From positions 21,822,001 to 21,886,000 of the forward strand of contig NC_058189.1 of NCBI RefSeq assembly GCF_907165205.1: DNA of 64,000 nucleotides, written 5' to 3'. The position numbers and the translations under genes were made by a program. Below the pieces are notes generated by a model that did no database searches, was not told the origin of the DNA, and was given only the letters and a program-made list of their open reading frames with translations. The stretch comes from Coccinella septempunctata (lineage: Eukaryota > Arthropoda > Insecta > Coleoptera > Coccinellidae). Positions 44,458-56,194 of the stretch are shown here, piece after piece (position 1 is the stretch's first letter; the number at the start of each line of letters is the position of its first letter).

Positions 44458-45793
44458 CATAGTATTCATCTTCTGTGATGAGTGGAATATCTTCTTCTTG
44501 TGTTATGCCTGGGAAACTATTTTGATACCAATTTTCTACAGTGGTTTTATGATCTACAGCGTAATCGCTATTAGTAGACTCCTCGAATGATTTCCGAAAA
44601 TGCTCCGAGAAAGCGTTTGTAATGTCTCTTTCATTAATCAAAGTTTTTCCTTGAACTTGAATTGATTGGGTGGAATTGTGAGTCATGTATCTCGACAGTT
44701 TTTTGATGGATCTCCAGTATGTTCGTCCTTTTTGGATTTCTACTTCCTTGCAGGCTTCCAAGTATTTGTGAGACCTATAATTAGAAGTCAGAATATGTAT
44801 ATCCTTATTCAGCTGGTTGAATTTTCTTTTGAAACATGGGTCTGCGGTGCATTGGTATTCACGGTATAACTGTTTCTTCAACCTTATTAATCTCAAAATG
44901 TGGGGAGGTAGTGTTTGACTATAATATTTTTTCACATAAGTTGGTGTTTGTTCTTTTATTATTTCGGTTAGTGAACTATGGAAGTGTGTAATGTATTCCT
45001 GAGTAATATCAGCTTCTGGATTTATAATTTGAATTACTTGTTTGTTGACCTCTCCAATATTGCATTTTTCGTACAGCATTTTTGTTTCCTGTGAGTACTC
45101 CATAGGTTTTCGTAACATATCCACTGTAAATTCTATTGCTAGATGTTCTGCTCCAATGTCTGGAGTGAGGTTGATGTTTTCAATGTTGCTTCTTATGTTT
45201 CTTGTGCAAAAAAATAAATCAGGTGTAGAGTCTGGATTGTTCTCCATTAGAAATGTTGGTGGAGTGTCTATTTTACTGAAGTATGAGTTTTTGAGGAAAT
45301 TTTTTATCTGTGACTTTTTTTGATTATTTGGGTTAAAGTCACCTAATATGATGGAATATTAATACTGAGATGCTTTGATCAATAAATTTTCTTCAATCTG
45401 TCTACCGGAGTGATGCAAGTATACAAGAAAAAAGTGGAGTTTATCATTATTAAATGGGATAGTAAAATGCAGAACATCACTCCACTGGTTGTTCATATGA
45501 GGTGGATTACTTTTTTCAATGTTCACTGACCGTTTTGCTTGAACCATAGCACAACCTCTCAGATTTGTGTTCAGAATATTTCCATGTTTCACAATGTTAA
45601 TCCAATCCCTGTATTGTGTGTTATCTGTGTCTCTGGTTTTTGCTTCCACATACATAGCGCAATCTATGTTGTTATATTCAAGGTAGTGTTTGATAAGCTC
45701 CTTCTTATTCTTGTAGTTATTGATGTTTGAATACAAGAATTTAAGTTTGAATGTCCCTGTACAACTGTAACCCCTCCACTGGTTTGTTTTCAT
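44458..45793 (-). pseudogene. LINE B ORF2, endonuclease and linker (5' half)
   Basis: From 45793: 'LKFLYSNINNYKNKKELIKH' and 'DCAMYVEAKT' (endonuclease N and E motifs), one in-frame TAA at 45359-45361, then 'YSIILGDFNPN' (GDFN motif) and, 45247 onward, 'PDIGAEHLAIEF' and a long linker. The frame ends 'LITEDEYYV' at about 44458 and reads into 20 codons of the R4-like element. The first codons overlap the end of ORF1 by about 50 bp, as in many LINEs. Confidence 0.8.
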
Positions 45794-46190
45794 TCTCCAA
45801 ATCGACCATCAGGATATACAGCCTGTTGCCAATAAATGTGGGTACTGTGCTTATGTTGAAGTTATCGATGAAACGTTTCTGAAGTTTTTGAATAAGTTGT
45901 TGCCTATTGCTGTTTTTGGGATTATTGATTTTGTTTATATTGGTTTCTAAAATGTGTTTTTTCAGGATCCATTTCATTGGTTTTTTTGTTAATTGATCGT
46001 ATTTTAATGTTGGGAATACCTTCTATAGGTTTCAATGGTCTTTTTGGGCATTTCAATGACCATGCTACATGTTCTGTCGATTGGCAGGCCGAACATTTTG
46101 GTGGTAAGCTAGTGGTGCACTCTGATTCTTTGTGTTGTTGTCCGCACTTGGTGCATATTCTTGGTGAATTACATTTATCTGTGGTATGAG
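45741..46190 (-). pseudogene. LINE B ORF1, C-terminal part with zinc knuckles
   Basis: Gag-like RNA-binding protein. The minus strand reads 'HTTDKCNSPRICTKCGQQHK' and 'PKCSACQSTEHVAW', CCHC-type knuckles, then a basic tail ('NSNRQQLIQKLQKRF') in another frame after an A-run near 46000, stopping at 45741. Its N-terminal part lies beyond the 1.44-kb insertion, at 47644-48451. Confidence 0.75.
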
Positions 46191-47632
46191 TGAATTAGGG
46201 AATCCAGACCACGTGGCTTTCAACTGTCAAATATGGCGCTTGGTTGGCAAACAGAGATTTGTGTTTCACTTAAATTTCTTAAAAAAATGGTGAATATCAT
46301 TATAGATAATGTATATGCACTAAGGTCACGTTCTTATTCATTCAATATATAATTTAGAAAATGTTTTTTTGCCTTGCATGAATTGAAACTCAATAATTAT
46401 GGGTTTCATGAGTTCAGAGGATAACATCATTGGTGCTTTTTCACCTAATTCTCTTCACTGTTTTTTTTACAAAACTTGTGTGGATCTTTTTCATTATGTA
46501 GGACCTTTTGTCAAACAATCAAAATATTATTCTCTATAATTTCTTCATTGAATGTTACCATTTTGGTGTAAGTATCGTTCGATTTGATTAATGGAAATAA
46601 ATCATGCAAACTTGTTTGCACTGTATTCATTAATTACTGAAGTACAATAAAATTTATATATCTATGTATATGTTTTTAGTATAGTAAGTAAATGCAGATC
46701 AACACAATTGAGTTTCTCTCAAATATTTTTATTATTCAAACATACGTCAATTTTACTAATGTGAGTAACATTTGATTGTTAGGACTCAGTACTTCTGTTG
46801 ATGTTGATGAAATGTGAGGTTCTATTTCTGGAAAAATAGCTGCTTTGATGAATTTATGATCGAACCCACAATAATACTTCCACAAAAATACATTATTGAT
46901 ATTGTCCATTAGTCACCGAGGAGTGTTTTCAACTTTCTCTTCTAAGTCTTCTATTTTTCTGGTGGCAAAGTTGAGCTGCTCAACTTGTGTACTTAACTTG
47001 GTCATTGTCAAGTCTGTTTGTTTAGCACAGCCTCTCAATCTGCTTTGCCCTGCTTGCTCTGTATCACCCAGATCACTTCCTTCGTTGAACTAAAAAATGA
47101 ATAGAAAATTTTACATTTTTTTAGGTAAGTTAAACCTTTATAAAAACGTATTCGAAAGAAATCACTGTATATTCAGTTTCACTTATAGGTATATGAATAC
47201 AGACACATAGATATTCTTCTTAGGTACCTACCCGTTATGAAATGTCTGCTACATACTCCTTGGTTACTAATAATTGATTCAGTTAGATCTTCTCTCTTGA
47301 GCTGCTAACCACATATCCCTTCTTCGTTAATATGTAGGTAATGCACAGATTTTGTCACAGTAGGTATACGAAAAAATCCTTATGGTACCGATCTGCACGA
47401 CTTCCACAATTGACCATAATACTTGTTACAGGCATTTTTCTTTCGGAATAAAACTTAGTTCTCACTATTCACTATATATTTAAAAAAAACTAAACGATAT
47501 TTAACACCAATCAATGTCAAATATTGAGAAAAAGCTTCCAAAAGTTCGATATTACGAAAGGTAAACAAACGTTGTTTGCCAACAGACCGCCATATTGAAA
47601 TATTTTGACAGGTGATTGGATTGCCTAATTGA
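46191..47632. mobile_element. 1442-bp inverted-repeat DNA element in LINE B ORF1
   Basis: The left end TGAATTAGGGAATCCAGACC and, reversed, TCAATTAGGCAATCCAATCA pair imperfectly for about 75 bp, including AATATGGCG and GTTGGCAAACA. GAG is present on both sides (46188-46190, 47633-47635). Removing the element and one GAG gives an unbroken ORF1 zinc knuckle (K-C-S-H-T-T-D-K-C). The 3-bp duplication does not settle the superfamily. Confidence 0.8.
46913..47089 (-). other. exon-like open frame inside the DNA element
   Basis: After a good acceptor (ATTTTTTAG) a frame reads 'DLGDTEQAGQSRLRGCAKQT', 'LSTQVEQLNFATRKIEDLEE' and stops at TGA (46913-46915). The heptad pattern suggests a short coiled coil. 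It could be the last exon of the parent transposase or a captured host exon. Not recognised. Confidence 0.4.
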
Positions 47633-47643
47633 GAGCATTTCGT

Positions 47644-48451
47644 TCAAGGCACTGGTATTGGATCTGGCGGGTGACTAGGATTAGCGATATAGTGTCTACA
47701 TTTATAGAAAATTCCCTCGTTGACTAATTTTTCGTAGGCCTGGATTTCGCTAGTTATTATTCGGATGAATAGTGATGGCTTGTCGGTTTTCCTTGATATG
47801 ATGCGCTTACAGTAACGGTGTGTTATATTGTTTTTTGTGAGAAAATTACTTATTTCTTCCTCATTTATTTCGATTTCCATTTGGGCTATAACAGATGAAA
47901 ATGATTCCAATTGTGTTTTTCTTCTATGTGTTGTTGTCGACATTGTTGTTTCTAAATAATTGATGATTTCTTTTATCTCTTTCAAGTGATCCAGTGCTTT
48001 CACAAGGTTATTCTTAGAGTTGTTTGATTTTATAATGAACCCTTGTTTACTTTGAAATATTATATCGCGTTCATTCGGGAATATCCATTCCTCCATTGAT
48101 CAACGTGATGTGAAACAAGTGTTTGTTTGTTTTATATACAGGTGAATGTTTTGTTGTTATTATTGTTTGTAGTGTTGTAGGGTTATGTTGCTTATTGTTA
48201 TCGTTCTCAGCTGTGTTTACTTCCATGTTTTCGTTTCTTATCTTTGTTGTTGTTTGTGTGGTCATTGTCAGCTGTGGTTCATTCAATCTTATATCCGGGA
48301 GATTCCTTATCGTCAATTTTCTTTGCCGGTTTTCGTCTGGGTTTTGGTTTTTTTTTCTGCTCTTCTTCCTTTCAACTAGTGTGAAATCTGGGTCGTCTCC
48401 CTCTGGTTCGTCGGATGAAAGATTTGTTGAGGTTTCAGTATTCTTGGACAT
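47644..48451 (-). pseudogene. LINE B ORF1, N-terminal part
   Basis: Starts 'MSKNTETSTNLSSDEPEGDD' (48451) and a low-complexity Thr/Asn region, then after a one-base shift near 48085 'FPNERDIIFQSKQGFIIKSN' and 'DKPSLFIRIITSEIQAYEKL', ending at the insertion at 47635. ORF1 of a Jockey/CR1-type LINE. Confidence 0.7.
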
Positions 48452-48843
48452 ACTTACAACGAATGTCTCAAATTGTTCAGCGTTTTACTATCTCGCGTAT
48501 TCGATCGAAGGTTTAACGAATCCTTCTTATCAACATACGTCCGTACTTCTCAGATGTTGCACAGCAACTGTTAATTAATTTAATTTTTGCAATTAATTCA
48601 TTTTCGAACGGATGATTAAAATACAAAAGGATTCTTCTATTTGTTGCACACATTTGTTCACAGTCCTCTTGTGAACAACCTCTGTAATAAAATTTTTATT
48701 TTCAGAGTGTCCTTCTGTTTAGATAGAACAGCTAAATATTCGAGCTCATTTTCACTGTCAGAAAATAAAGATAACAAATTCATAACAGGAAAAATATCCT
48801 CACCAATTATGACGACAAAAGTTGCAAAACAATACCAAACAAT

Positions 48844-49716
48844 CAGTGGCGGCTGGTCTGTGAGGGCTATAGGGCTACAGCCCCCCATACAAGAAATCAG
48901 TCCTTTTATGCTATTTACCTTCCCATACGATTTTCAATGAAAATATTACTTTCCACGGTTATTTATATAATTTATTAATGTAAAACTTTCATGCGACTCC
49001 TGCAGTTTTGTTTATTTCAATCATAATCTAGCAGTTCGTCCCTGCATGGGCGATGAATCGTGTAGCCCCGAATTCTTGCATTCGGACAGTCATTCGGCTC
49101 CAGCCGCAACTCTTCGTGTCGGTCGTTTTAAGGAGTAAAAGGGCTACGATAAAAGTCGCCCCTATCCGCTTCATTCTAGCCGCTGCCGGCTAGCGTATAA
49201 ACAACCTAGCGTGCGTTCGTATTTGTTTACGTTTTCAAATCACGGCGGACAATAGTGTTCAAAATATTTTAAAAACTGATTTCGCGAGGCTTTCGCTGGC
49301 GGAAAAAAGCCGTATTCAACTGCTGGGTAAACCGACTCCCGATTTAAATTTAACCCAGGCAGATAAAACTCCAAAAACTTCTCAAGACAAGTGTATAACA
49401 ATTGATAACGTATGGGCAAGGGCAGGATTTAGAGATTTGAAGCACCTTAATGAAAAAATTAAGAAGCATGAGCTATCTGCCAAGCATGTAAATTGTTCGA
49501 CAGAATTAGCTTTTCTGGTTACGACTAATATCGCAGCTCAATTAGAATACCGGAATAATATTATTAAGCACAACGAGCAAGTAGATAAGAACAGGTATGT
49601 TTCAAAAAGAATTATAAATTGCATAAAATTTTGCGGAAAACTGTTTTTAAAATTTCATATTTTTATTATTATTCTAAAAGTAGCCCCCTAGTGAACTAGA
49701 TCACGAGCCGCCACTG
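48844..49716 (+). mobile_element. non-autonomous hAT element, 873 bp, with a transposase N-terminal exon
   Basis: Ends CAGTGGCGGCTGGTC and, reversed, CAGTGGCGGCTCGTG; perfect 8-bp duplication CAAACAAT (48836-48843, 49717-49724), the hAT signature. Inside, on +, an open stretch to a GTATGT donor at 49595 reads 'LNLTQADKTPKTSQDKC', 'VWARAGFRDLKHLNEKIKKH' and 'AFLVTTNIAAQLEYRNNIIK', like the TTF/BED-type finger region of ZMYM1-like hAT transposases. The catalytic region is absent: an internal deletion derivative. Confidence 0.85.
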
Positions 49717-49724
49717 CAAACAAT

Positions 49725-50570
49725 ACTCTGAAAATGCTTTTCAAGTTTTCCACATAATTTGACTTTTCAAATTTCACCATTAATTGTGTCAGTGTTCTGT
49801 GGTTAAGAAGCTAATAACCAAATTGCACCAACACTGGCACAAGCTCCCCGACCTCGTGTCAAAAAATGCGCACTAAGTGCATTTAGGGCGGAAGCAGTTT
49901 TCCAAAAGAACATGACTTTGCAATTGGAAAACCAATAGAACATGAAGAATGCTCCAGTGCAGCACTAGTTTTACCAACAGAAAACGCTATGAAAAGGTTT
50001 CAGATCTCGTTGAACAGGTGGCACGAAGCGGCAAAAAGCACTGATTACAGAAACAATTTTTTTTTTCTGTAATCTGGGGTGAAAAGTCAACAAATTGTAA
50101 AATTCCTGATAAACTCAAGCTTTTTTTTCTTATTCTGTGGCAATAAAATTATTAAATAATTAATTAATAATCTCCCGATTCGATCAATTTAACCATGGCA
50201 CAAATTGATGGAAGGCTTCTCGTGTGTGAAGGGTGCTATCAGTAGATGCTATTTACGTGATATTGAAATTCTTTCGAAGGAGTTACCGTAAAACGGGGCT
50301 ACTTGATACACTTTTCCAAATTTTAGGTCCTACCTCGCTGTAACAAAGATACGTTAATCGAAACTAAAATTATTTTAGCTTACTTTAGGGTAAGGGCTAT
50401 CAGGTGTAATACTCAGAAAACATCCCTTCCCATATTGAAGAAAAAAAAGTTGAAAGACGTTTTTTCAAGTAGCCCCATGATGGGGCTAAATGAAATTTGT
50501 TTGGAAATTGCATTTAAAATGCAAGTATACTCACAATTTAGGCTACTTGAAACGCAAAATACCTTTTTGA
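49725..50570. other. no recognisable gene
   Basis: Non-coding. 50290-50500 contains GGGGCTACTTGA-type words in both orientations, perhaps a worn MITE. Confidence 0.4.
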
Positions 50571-50571
50571 A

Positions 50572-52545
50572 ATCTCTTCATAAACTTTTTAGGGTTTTCA
50601 CTCCCAATCTCTGAAACAAAATCAATTAAAAATGAAATCAACGATTTGCTCCTGCGTAAATTCTTGCACTAATTTGTCAGGAGCAAATTAACTAGAAAAA
50701 ATTGTTGCGTGACAATGAACTCAAAATAAATAACGTTGAAATTATAATTCTTCGTAACGTTTCGGAGTCTATATCAGACTCCTTCATCAGACGGAAAAAT
50801 CTACTTTTGAAAATCTTCTGAATTGTCGCTTTTTGTCTGACATTAATTGTCAACACACAGAAACAGAGACTGCACAGAAACGTTGATTCATTTAATTTTG
50901 AAATTACCGGATGACAGTTCCTTCTTTAGTAAATTAATCCAAATATGATCTATTCCTATCGAACAATTTGCCAAATTATTATCTTGATCTAATAGAATAC
51001 ACGTAGACTCTTTAATTTTTCGTTTAAAATGGTCTGGTTCTGTCATTAAAATTTTAGTGTTGTCCCAATCCATCATGTGGTCTCCCGTATTAGAACAAAT
51101 GTGATCTGCGATTTGTGATCGATTAATTTCTCTATTTTTAATATTATTTTTATGTTCGCGTTTTCTTATTTCTAGAGGTCTGGACGTTTCACCTGTATAA
51201 GTTTTACCACAAATACAGGGTATGTTGTAAATACAATTTTTTGATTTTTGTTTTTCGTTCAAAGGTTTAGTTTTTGTTAATATAGATCTTAAATCATTTT
51301 GCGTTTTAAAAACAGTTCGTATGTTGAACTTCGAACCGATTCTTCTTATTTTTTCTGAAAGATTTTGTTATCAGGATAACAAAATTTCATTCCTAGATGT
51401 TTCAATAAAAAAGTTTTCGAATTATTTTGAAACGAGCGTATACCGAAAAATGACACATACTAATAGATATTTGAATTTTTATTCCAATCACCAAGTAAGT
51501 GTCAAAAGAGGTATCATTAAAACACTTTATGATAGAGCTAATTTAATTTCATCTACACCCGAAATTAGAAATAATGAAGTTGACTTCATTAAACATTTTC
51601 TTAGGGATAATCAATACCCAAAAAATTTTATTGAAAAAACAATATTAAATTTAGAGAGAAAAATGACTAACCAAAATCGTAATAATGATCAGGAACAACC
51701 AACAAACCGTCAAGAACAACCAAATTTGTTGAATGTAATTCCTTATGTTAATGGCCTTTCAGAAAAAATAAGAAGAATCGGTTCGAAGTTCAACATACGA
51801 ACTGTTTTTAAAACGCAAAATGATTTAAGATCTTTATCAACAAAAACTAAACCTTTGAACGAAAAACAAAAATCAAAAAATTGTATTTACAACATACCCT
51901 GTATTTGTGGTAAAACTTATACAGGTGAAACGTCCAGACCTCTAGAAATAAGAAAACGCGAACATAAAAATAATATTAAAAATAGAGAAATTAATCGATC
52001 ACAAATCGCAGATCACATTTGTTCTAATACGGGAGACCACATGATGGATTGGGACAACACTAAAATTTTAATGACAGAACCAGACCATTTTAAACGAAAA
52101 ATTAAAGAGTCTACGTGTATTCTATTAGATCAAGATAATAATTTGGCAAATTGTTCGATAGGAATAGATCATATTTGGATTAATTTACTAAAGAAGGAAC
52201 TGTCATCCGGTAATTTCAAAATTAAATGAATCAACGTTTCTGTGCAGTCTCTGTTTCTGTGTGTTGACAATTAATGTCAGACAAAAAGCGACAATTCAGA
52301 AGATTTTCAAAAGTAGATTTTTCCGTCTGATGAAGGAGTCTGATATAGACTCCGAAACGTTACGAAGAATTATAATTTCAACGTTATTTATTTTGAGTTC
52401 ATTGTCAGGCAACAATTTTTTCTAGTTAATTTGCTCCTGACAAATTAGTGCAAGAATTTACGCAGGAGCAAATCGTTGATTTCATTTTTAATTGATTTTG
52501 TTTCAGAGATTGGGAGTGAAAACCCTAAAAAGTTTATGAAGAGAT
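50572..52545. mobile_element. Penelope-like element with 790-bp inverted arms
   Basis: 50572-51361 and 51756-52545 are inverted copies of 790 bp each, almost identical, around a 394-bp middle. Each arm encodes the same C-terminal GIY-YIG-type region. The layout matches the inverted, LTR-like arrangements known for Penelope elements; a recent event given the identity. Confidence 0.85.
51321..52229 (+). pseudogene. Penelope-like RT C-terminus with GIY-YIG endonuclease
   Basis: The 302-codon frame starts in the left arm in a chance frame, then reads 'NKISFLDVSIKKFSNYFETS' and 'YRKMTHTNRYLNFYSNHQVS' (RT C-terminal region), a spacer ('NLLNVIPYVNGLSEKIRRIG'), then 'YNIPCICGKTYTGETSRPLE' and 'IRKREHKNN', the CxC-GIY-YIG-like endonuclease of Penelope elements, ending at 52229. 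The first part of the RT is missing. The same 124 C-terminal codons lie inverted at 50888-51262. Confidence 0.8.
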
Positions 52546-52904
52546 GCAAAATCCTCCCAAAATAAATTTCAATCGATACCTTTTTGAAATGTTGATAAAA
52601 CCCTTAGGTAGGTAGTTAATAAACACAGTGGTTATAGCAAAAAATCGACGATTTGCTCCTGCGTGAATTCTTGCACCAGAATAAATTTCCTATCAATCCA
52701 TTGTTTCACTTACTGAAGATAGGAAAACCATCTGATTTCGTTTCTATGATCTATCTGTAGATATATTTTACAATGGTTTCCAATCGTCAGTAAGCGAAAC
52801 GATGGATAGATAGGTTTATTGAAAACGGCTGTAAGTCGTCAGGTAGTGGTTATGATGAGGATATGATTATGTTATGTCACTACTACACCACCAGAGCAGT
52901 AAAA

Positions 52905-53154
52905 AAACGTGAACACAGGGTTCATCCCTATTTGACGTAAAATTTCCATCAACGGCTACTCGTTTTAGGAAAAGAATCGAGGAGGACGGATACCACATTC
53001 ACGTCATTTTATCTGATGACGAAAGCTCATATTCGTATTCGCCGAAATTGGTGAAGCCTTTCATCCACATTCAGGACACTTACATGAGAGATTTGGGAAA
53101 ACCACAAAAGAGGATACGTGGAAGTCGTATGAATAAGAATAATTCAGCAAAATA
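52905..53154 (+). other. unassigned coding-like frame
   Basis: Reads 'SSLFDVKFPSTATRFRKRIE', 'EDGYHIHVILSDDESSYSYS' and 'KPFIHIQDTYMRDLGKPQKR' then TAA at 53152-53154. No family recognised. A small inverted repeat lies just before it (52681-52825). Confidence 0.35.
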
Positions 53155-53219
53155 AGGGTGTGTGGCGTAGGGCAAATGGTAATTGAAAGAAAACCGTCGA
53201 TTGATTTTCAATTATCCTC

Positions 53220-53540
53220 ATTTTCTTGCATTGAAATTGTTTTTTTTTCAACCCCTTATCCGCAATCCCAACCAACTTTCGTTTTTCGAATGGAAACATG
53301 TACCATGTTCGGGCTCGTTGAAAAGCTCCCGGAAAATGGAATTCCACTATAATCTCGGTTTTTTTAAAATCAAATATTTTTTTGTCAAGGGTTTTTCAGT
53401 TTCTAATAATAATCACGAAAATAAATAACAGATGCAGGTAGGATTCCATTTTCCGAAAGATTTCCATCGAGCCCACACATGCTATATGTTTCTAATTGAA
53501 AACCGGAAGTTGAATGGGGTTGAAGAAAAATATTCAATTT
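53220..53540. repeat. foldback sequence
   Basis: TTGAAA-GCTCCCGGAAAATGGAAT...(about 60 bp)...ATTCCATTTTCCGAAAGAT and outward matching words (ATGTACCATGT/ACATGCTATATG, CAACCCC/GGGGTTG) make an imperfect foldback. Confidence 0.5.
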
Positions 53541-53859
53541 TATTTCCCTAGAATAAGTACAATCAGAAATCAATTAACGTGTTTCGGCATCTTGATGTTA
53601 ATTTGACAAACTTCTATTGGACAGAAAATGAGGGTAATTAAAAATTTATTGACGGATTTCATCGTTTTTATTTTAAGTTCTTGGTTGAAGAAATTTAATC
53701 CAGACCTATGCCTAAATCCTGTATATACCGTATGATTTTTTCATTCAATGTGAATGTATACGAGTTTTGTTCTCAATGGGATATAGGCTGGTTTTTGGAG
53801 AAAGAATGTACTACAAACATAATTCTGCCAAGCCAGATGCTAAGTAGATGAACTATGTT

Positions 53860-54155
53860 TGTTGTCGGGTCATAAGGCTGTAATTCCCTTGTCTCCCAGG
53901 AAGACATTCTGGAACATTTTTCACGGGACGCATCAGTTCATATGTAAGGTGACCTAATATAATTTATGAAAGTCTGATTAAAAATTGTGTTAACTTTTTA
54001 GTTGTAAGAAATTCACGCTCCATATTTCAATAACAGACTTGGGAATATCGAATATCCAATGAAACCATGGTACCGAGTCCATGTAGATTATGCTGGTCCA
54101 ATTTTTCAGAAATATTATATTTTGATAGTGCTGGATACTTATAGCAAATATATGT
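53860..54155 (+). pseudogene. Ty3/Gypsy-type integrase fragment
   Basis: Frames read 'VIPLSPRKTFWNIFHGTHQF' (zinc-binding H-H region) and, further on, 'PWYRVHVDYAGPIFQKYYIL' with 'VLDTYSKYM' (start of the DDE core with the first Asp). Short, frame-broken and cut by the (CAT)n tract and the element at 54210. Confidence 0.65.
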
Positions 54156-54157
54156 CA

Positions 54158-54196
<39 letters not shown>
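54156..54196. repeat. (CAT)n tract between 10-bp direct repeats
   Basis: CATT followed by about 12 CAT units, bracketed by AAATATATGT (54146-54155 and 54197-54206). Confidence 0.85.
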
Positions 54197-54199
<3 letters not shown>

Positions 54200-54209
54200 T
54201 ATATGTAAA

Positions 54210-55880
54210 TACAGGGTGTGGCGTAATGAATGGATAATATATCGCCTGCGGGTAGAGGACTCTATGGCGGTTCAGAAAAATATATTTAACGTTTAATAAA
54301 AGTGCCTTGGTTTTCGAGATATTGGATATTTTCGAAAATTCAAGAGAATTACACCCTTCGTCATTCGTTTTGCAGGCAAGACTCCAAATGAAGGAATTTT
54401 TTCAAACTGTTTTTTGGATAGTATTCCTGGATAGATGATCTATCGAATCTAATTCATTATTTTTGAGGCGCATGAATAGTTCTTCACGAAAAAAAGATCT
54501 AACTTAAGTTTTCCGTTTAGCTTATTTTTTTTCATAAGTTCAACCTATCGCGGTGTAAAAAATAATATGGTTACCTGAGAGCCAATGCAAGAAAAAACAT
54601 GCCCGTTTAATTGAGATTCCGAAATGGTATAACTCTATGTATTTTTACCATTTAATACAAAATAAATTCCTATTGCAATCAGTTGAGGCCTAGTTTAACG
54701 TAAACCCTGTTTCTGAAATTTTTAGCAGCTAAAATGAGAAATGCAAGCAGAATAAAGCAATCATCTATAAGAAGGTATAGAGCATGTACTGAAGCTCATG
54801 GTGGCCTCTTAGAGTATCTATTGTGAAATTTAATTCAGTGGAACGATATCCACCATGAGCTTCAGTACATGCTCTATACCTTCTTATAGATGATTGCTTT
54901 ATTCTGCTTGCAGAAAGTGTTGACTCTAGAGCATGAATCAGAATTCATGGTGGCCAAGTTAAACATCATTTGTGAAACTTTATTCAATGAAACGCTGTTT
55001 TAAAATTGTTATTTTTTCTCGTTTTCTTTTATTATTGCACCCCAACGTTGTGAAATCAATATTTTCAACTTAATTTCAAGTTATGAATCAAAATTCAGCA
55101 TTTTTGTAACAAAGGTCCTGACTCAATGTAATAGAAATTAATTTTTAGCTTTTTTCTTAATTACAAAAAAGTTAAAATTCACTTCGTTACTTGAAATTTG
55201 CTTGAAAACTATTAACTTTATAACTATAGGGCTTAATAATGAAAGAATACGAGAGAAAAAACCAATTTTAAAATATCGTTTGATATTGAATCGATTTTTA
55301 CAAAAAGTGTCCAAAGTGGGCATCAGGAGCTCTACTTGATGCTTTACAACTTCTTATGAATAATTGCTTTATTCTGCTTGCAAGTATCATTTCAGTTGCT
55401 AAAAATTAATGAAAAAGGCTTACATCAAACTCTGCCTTGACTCATCGTAATAGAAATTTATTTTGTATTTAAAGCGGGAATATCAGAATCTCAGTGAAAC
55501 AGGCATGTTTCCTCTTGCTTTGGCACTCAGGTAACCATATTATTTTTTACACCACGCTGGGTTGAACTTAGGAAAAAAAATAAGTAACACGGAATATTTG
55601 AGTTAAATCTTTTTTTTATGAAAAACCGAGTGAAAAACTATTCCTGAGCCCCAAAAATAATAATTTACATTCGATAGCGTATCTATCCAGGAATTATATT
55701 CAAAAAAGAGCTTCATTTGAAGTCTTGCCTGCAAAAAGAGTGGCGAAGGGTGTGATTTTCTTGAATTTTCGAAAATCTCCAACATCTCGAAAACCAAGGG
55801 ACTTTTACTAAACATAAAATATATTTTTCATAAGGTACTCCTGCAGGCACCATATTATCCATTCATCACGCCACACCCTA
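54210..55880. mobile_element. 1.67-kb element with long inverted repeats and inner perfect hairpin
   Basis: The left end ACAGGGTGTGGCGTAATGAA and the inverted right end TTCATCACGCCACACCCT pair far inward (GTTTTCGAGATATTGGA, GGTAACCATATTATTTTT, ATTGCTTTATTCTGCTTGCA). No transposase. At 54743-54804 and 54850-54911 are perfect 62-bp arms with a 45-bp loop. Related end at 24605. Confidence 0.8.
54743..54911. repeat. perfect 62-bp-arm hairpin
   Basis: 54743-54804 is the exact reverse complement of 54850-54911, loop 54805-54849. Perfect pairing suggests recent origin or gene-conversion-like upkeep. Confidence 0.95.
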
Positions 55881-56194
55881 TATATGTTAGAGCGCCAAAT
55901 TGTGGCTTTGCCTAAGGCGCCAGTTTGGCAAGCGACGACGAATGTATTTAACTCTCGCACTGGGTCGGAATCCCCGTCGCCCTTCCGCGGAACCCTAGGG
56001 TTCCGCGGACCACCATTTAGGAGTATGGAGGACACTTGTCTCGTCAATTGTTAATCTATGATGAATAAATTGAATTAAATTGAATGTCAATTTTTTTCTT
56101 AGAGTTGAAGTTCCTCTTGTCTCAGAACTCCTTTGTCCTATTCTGACTTCCATTAAAGCAAAATAATTTTTGTTAAACAATTCAACATTCTTGG

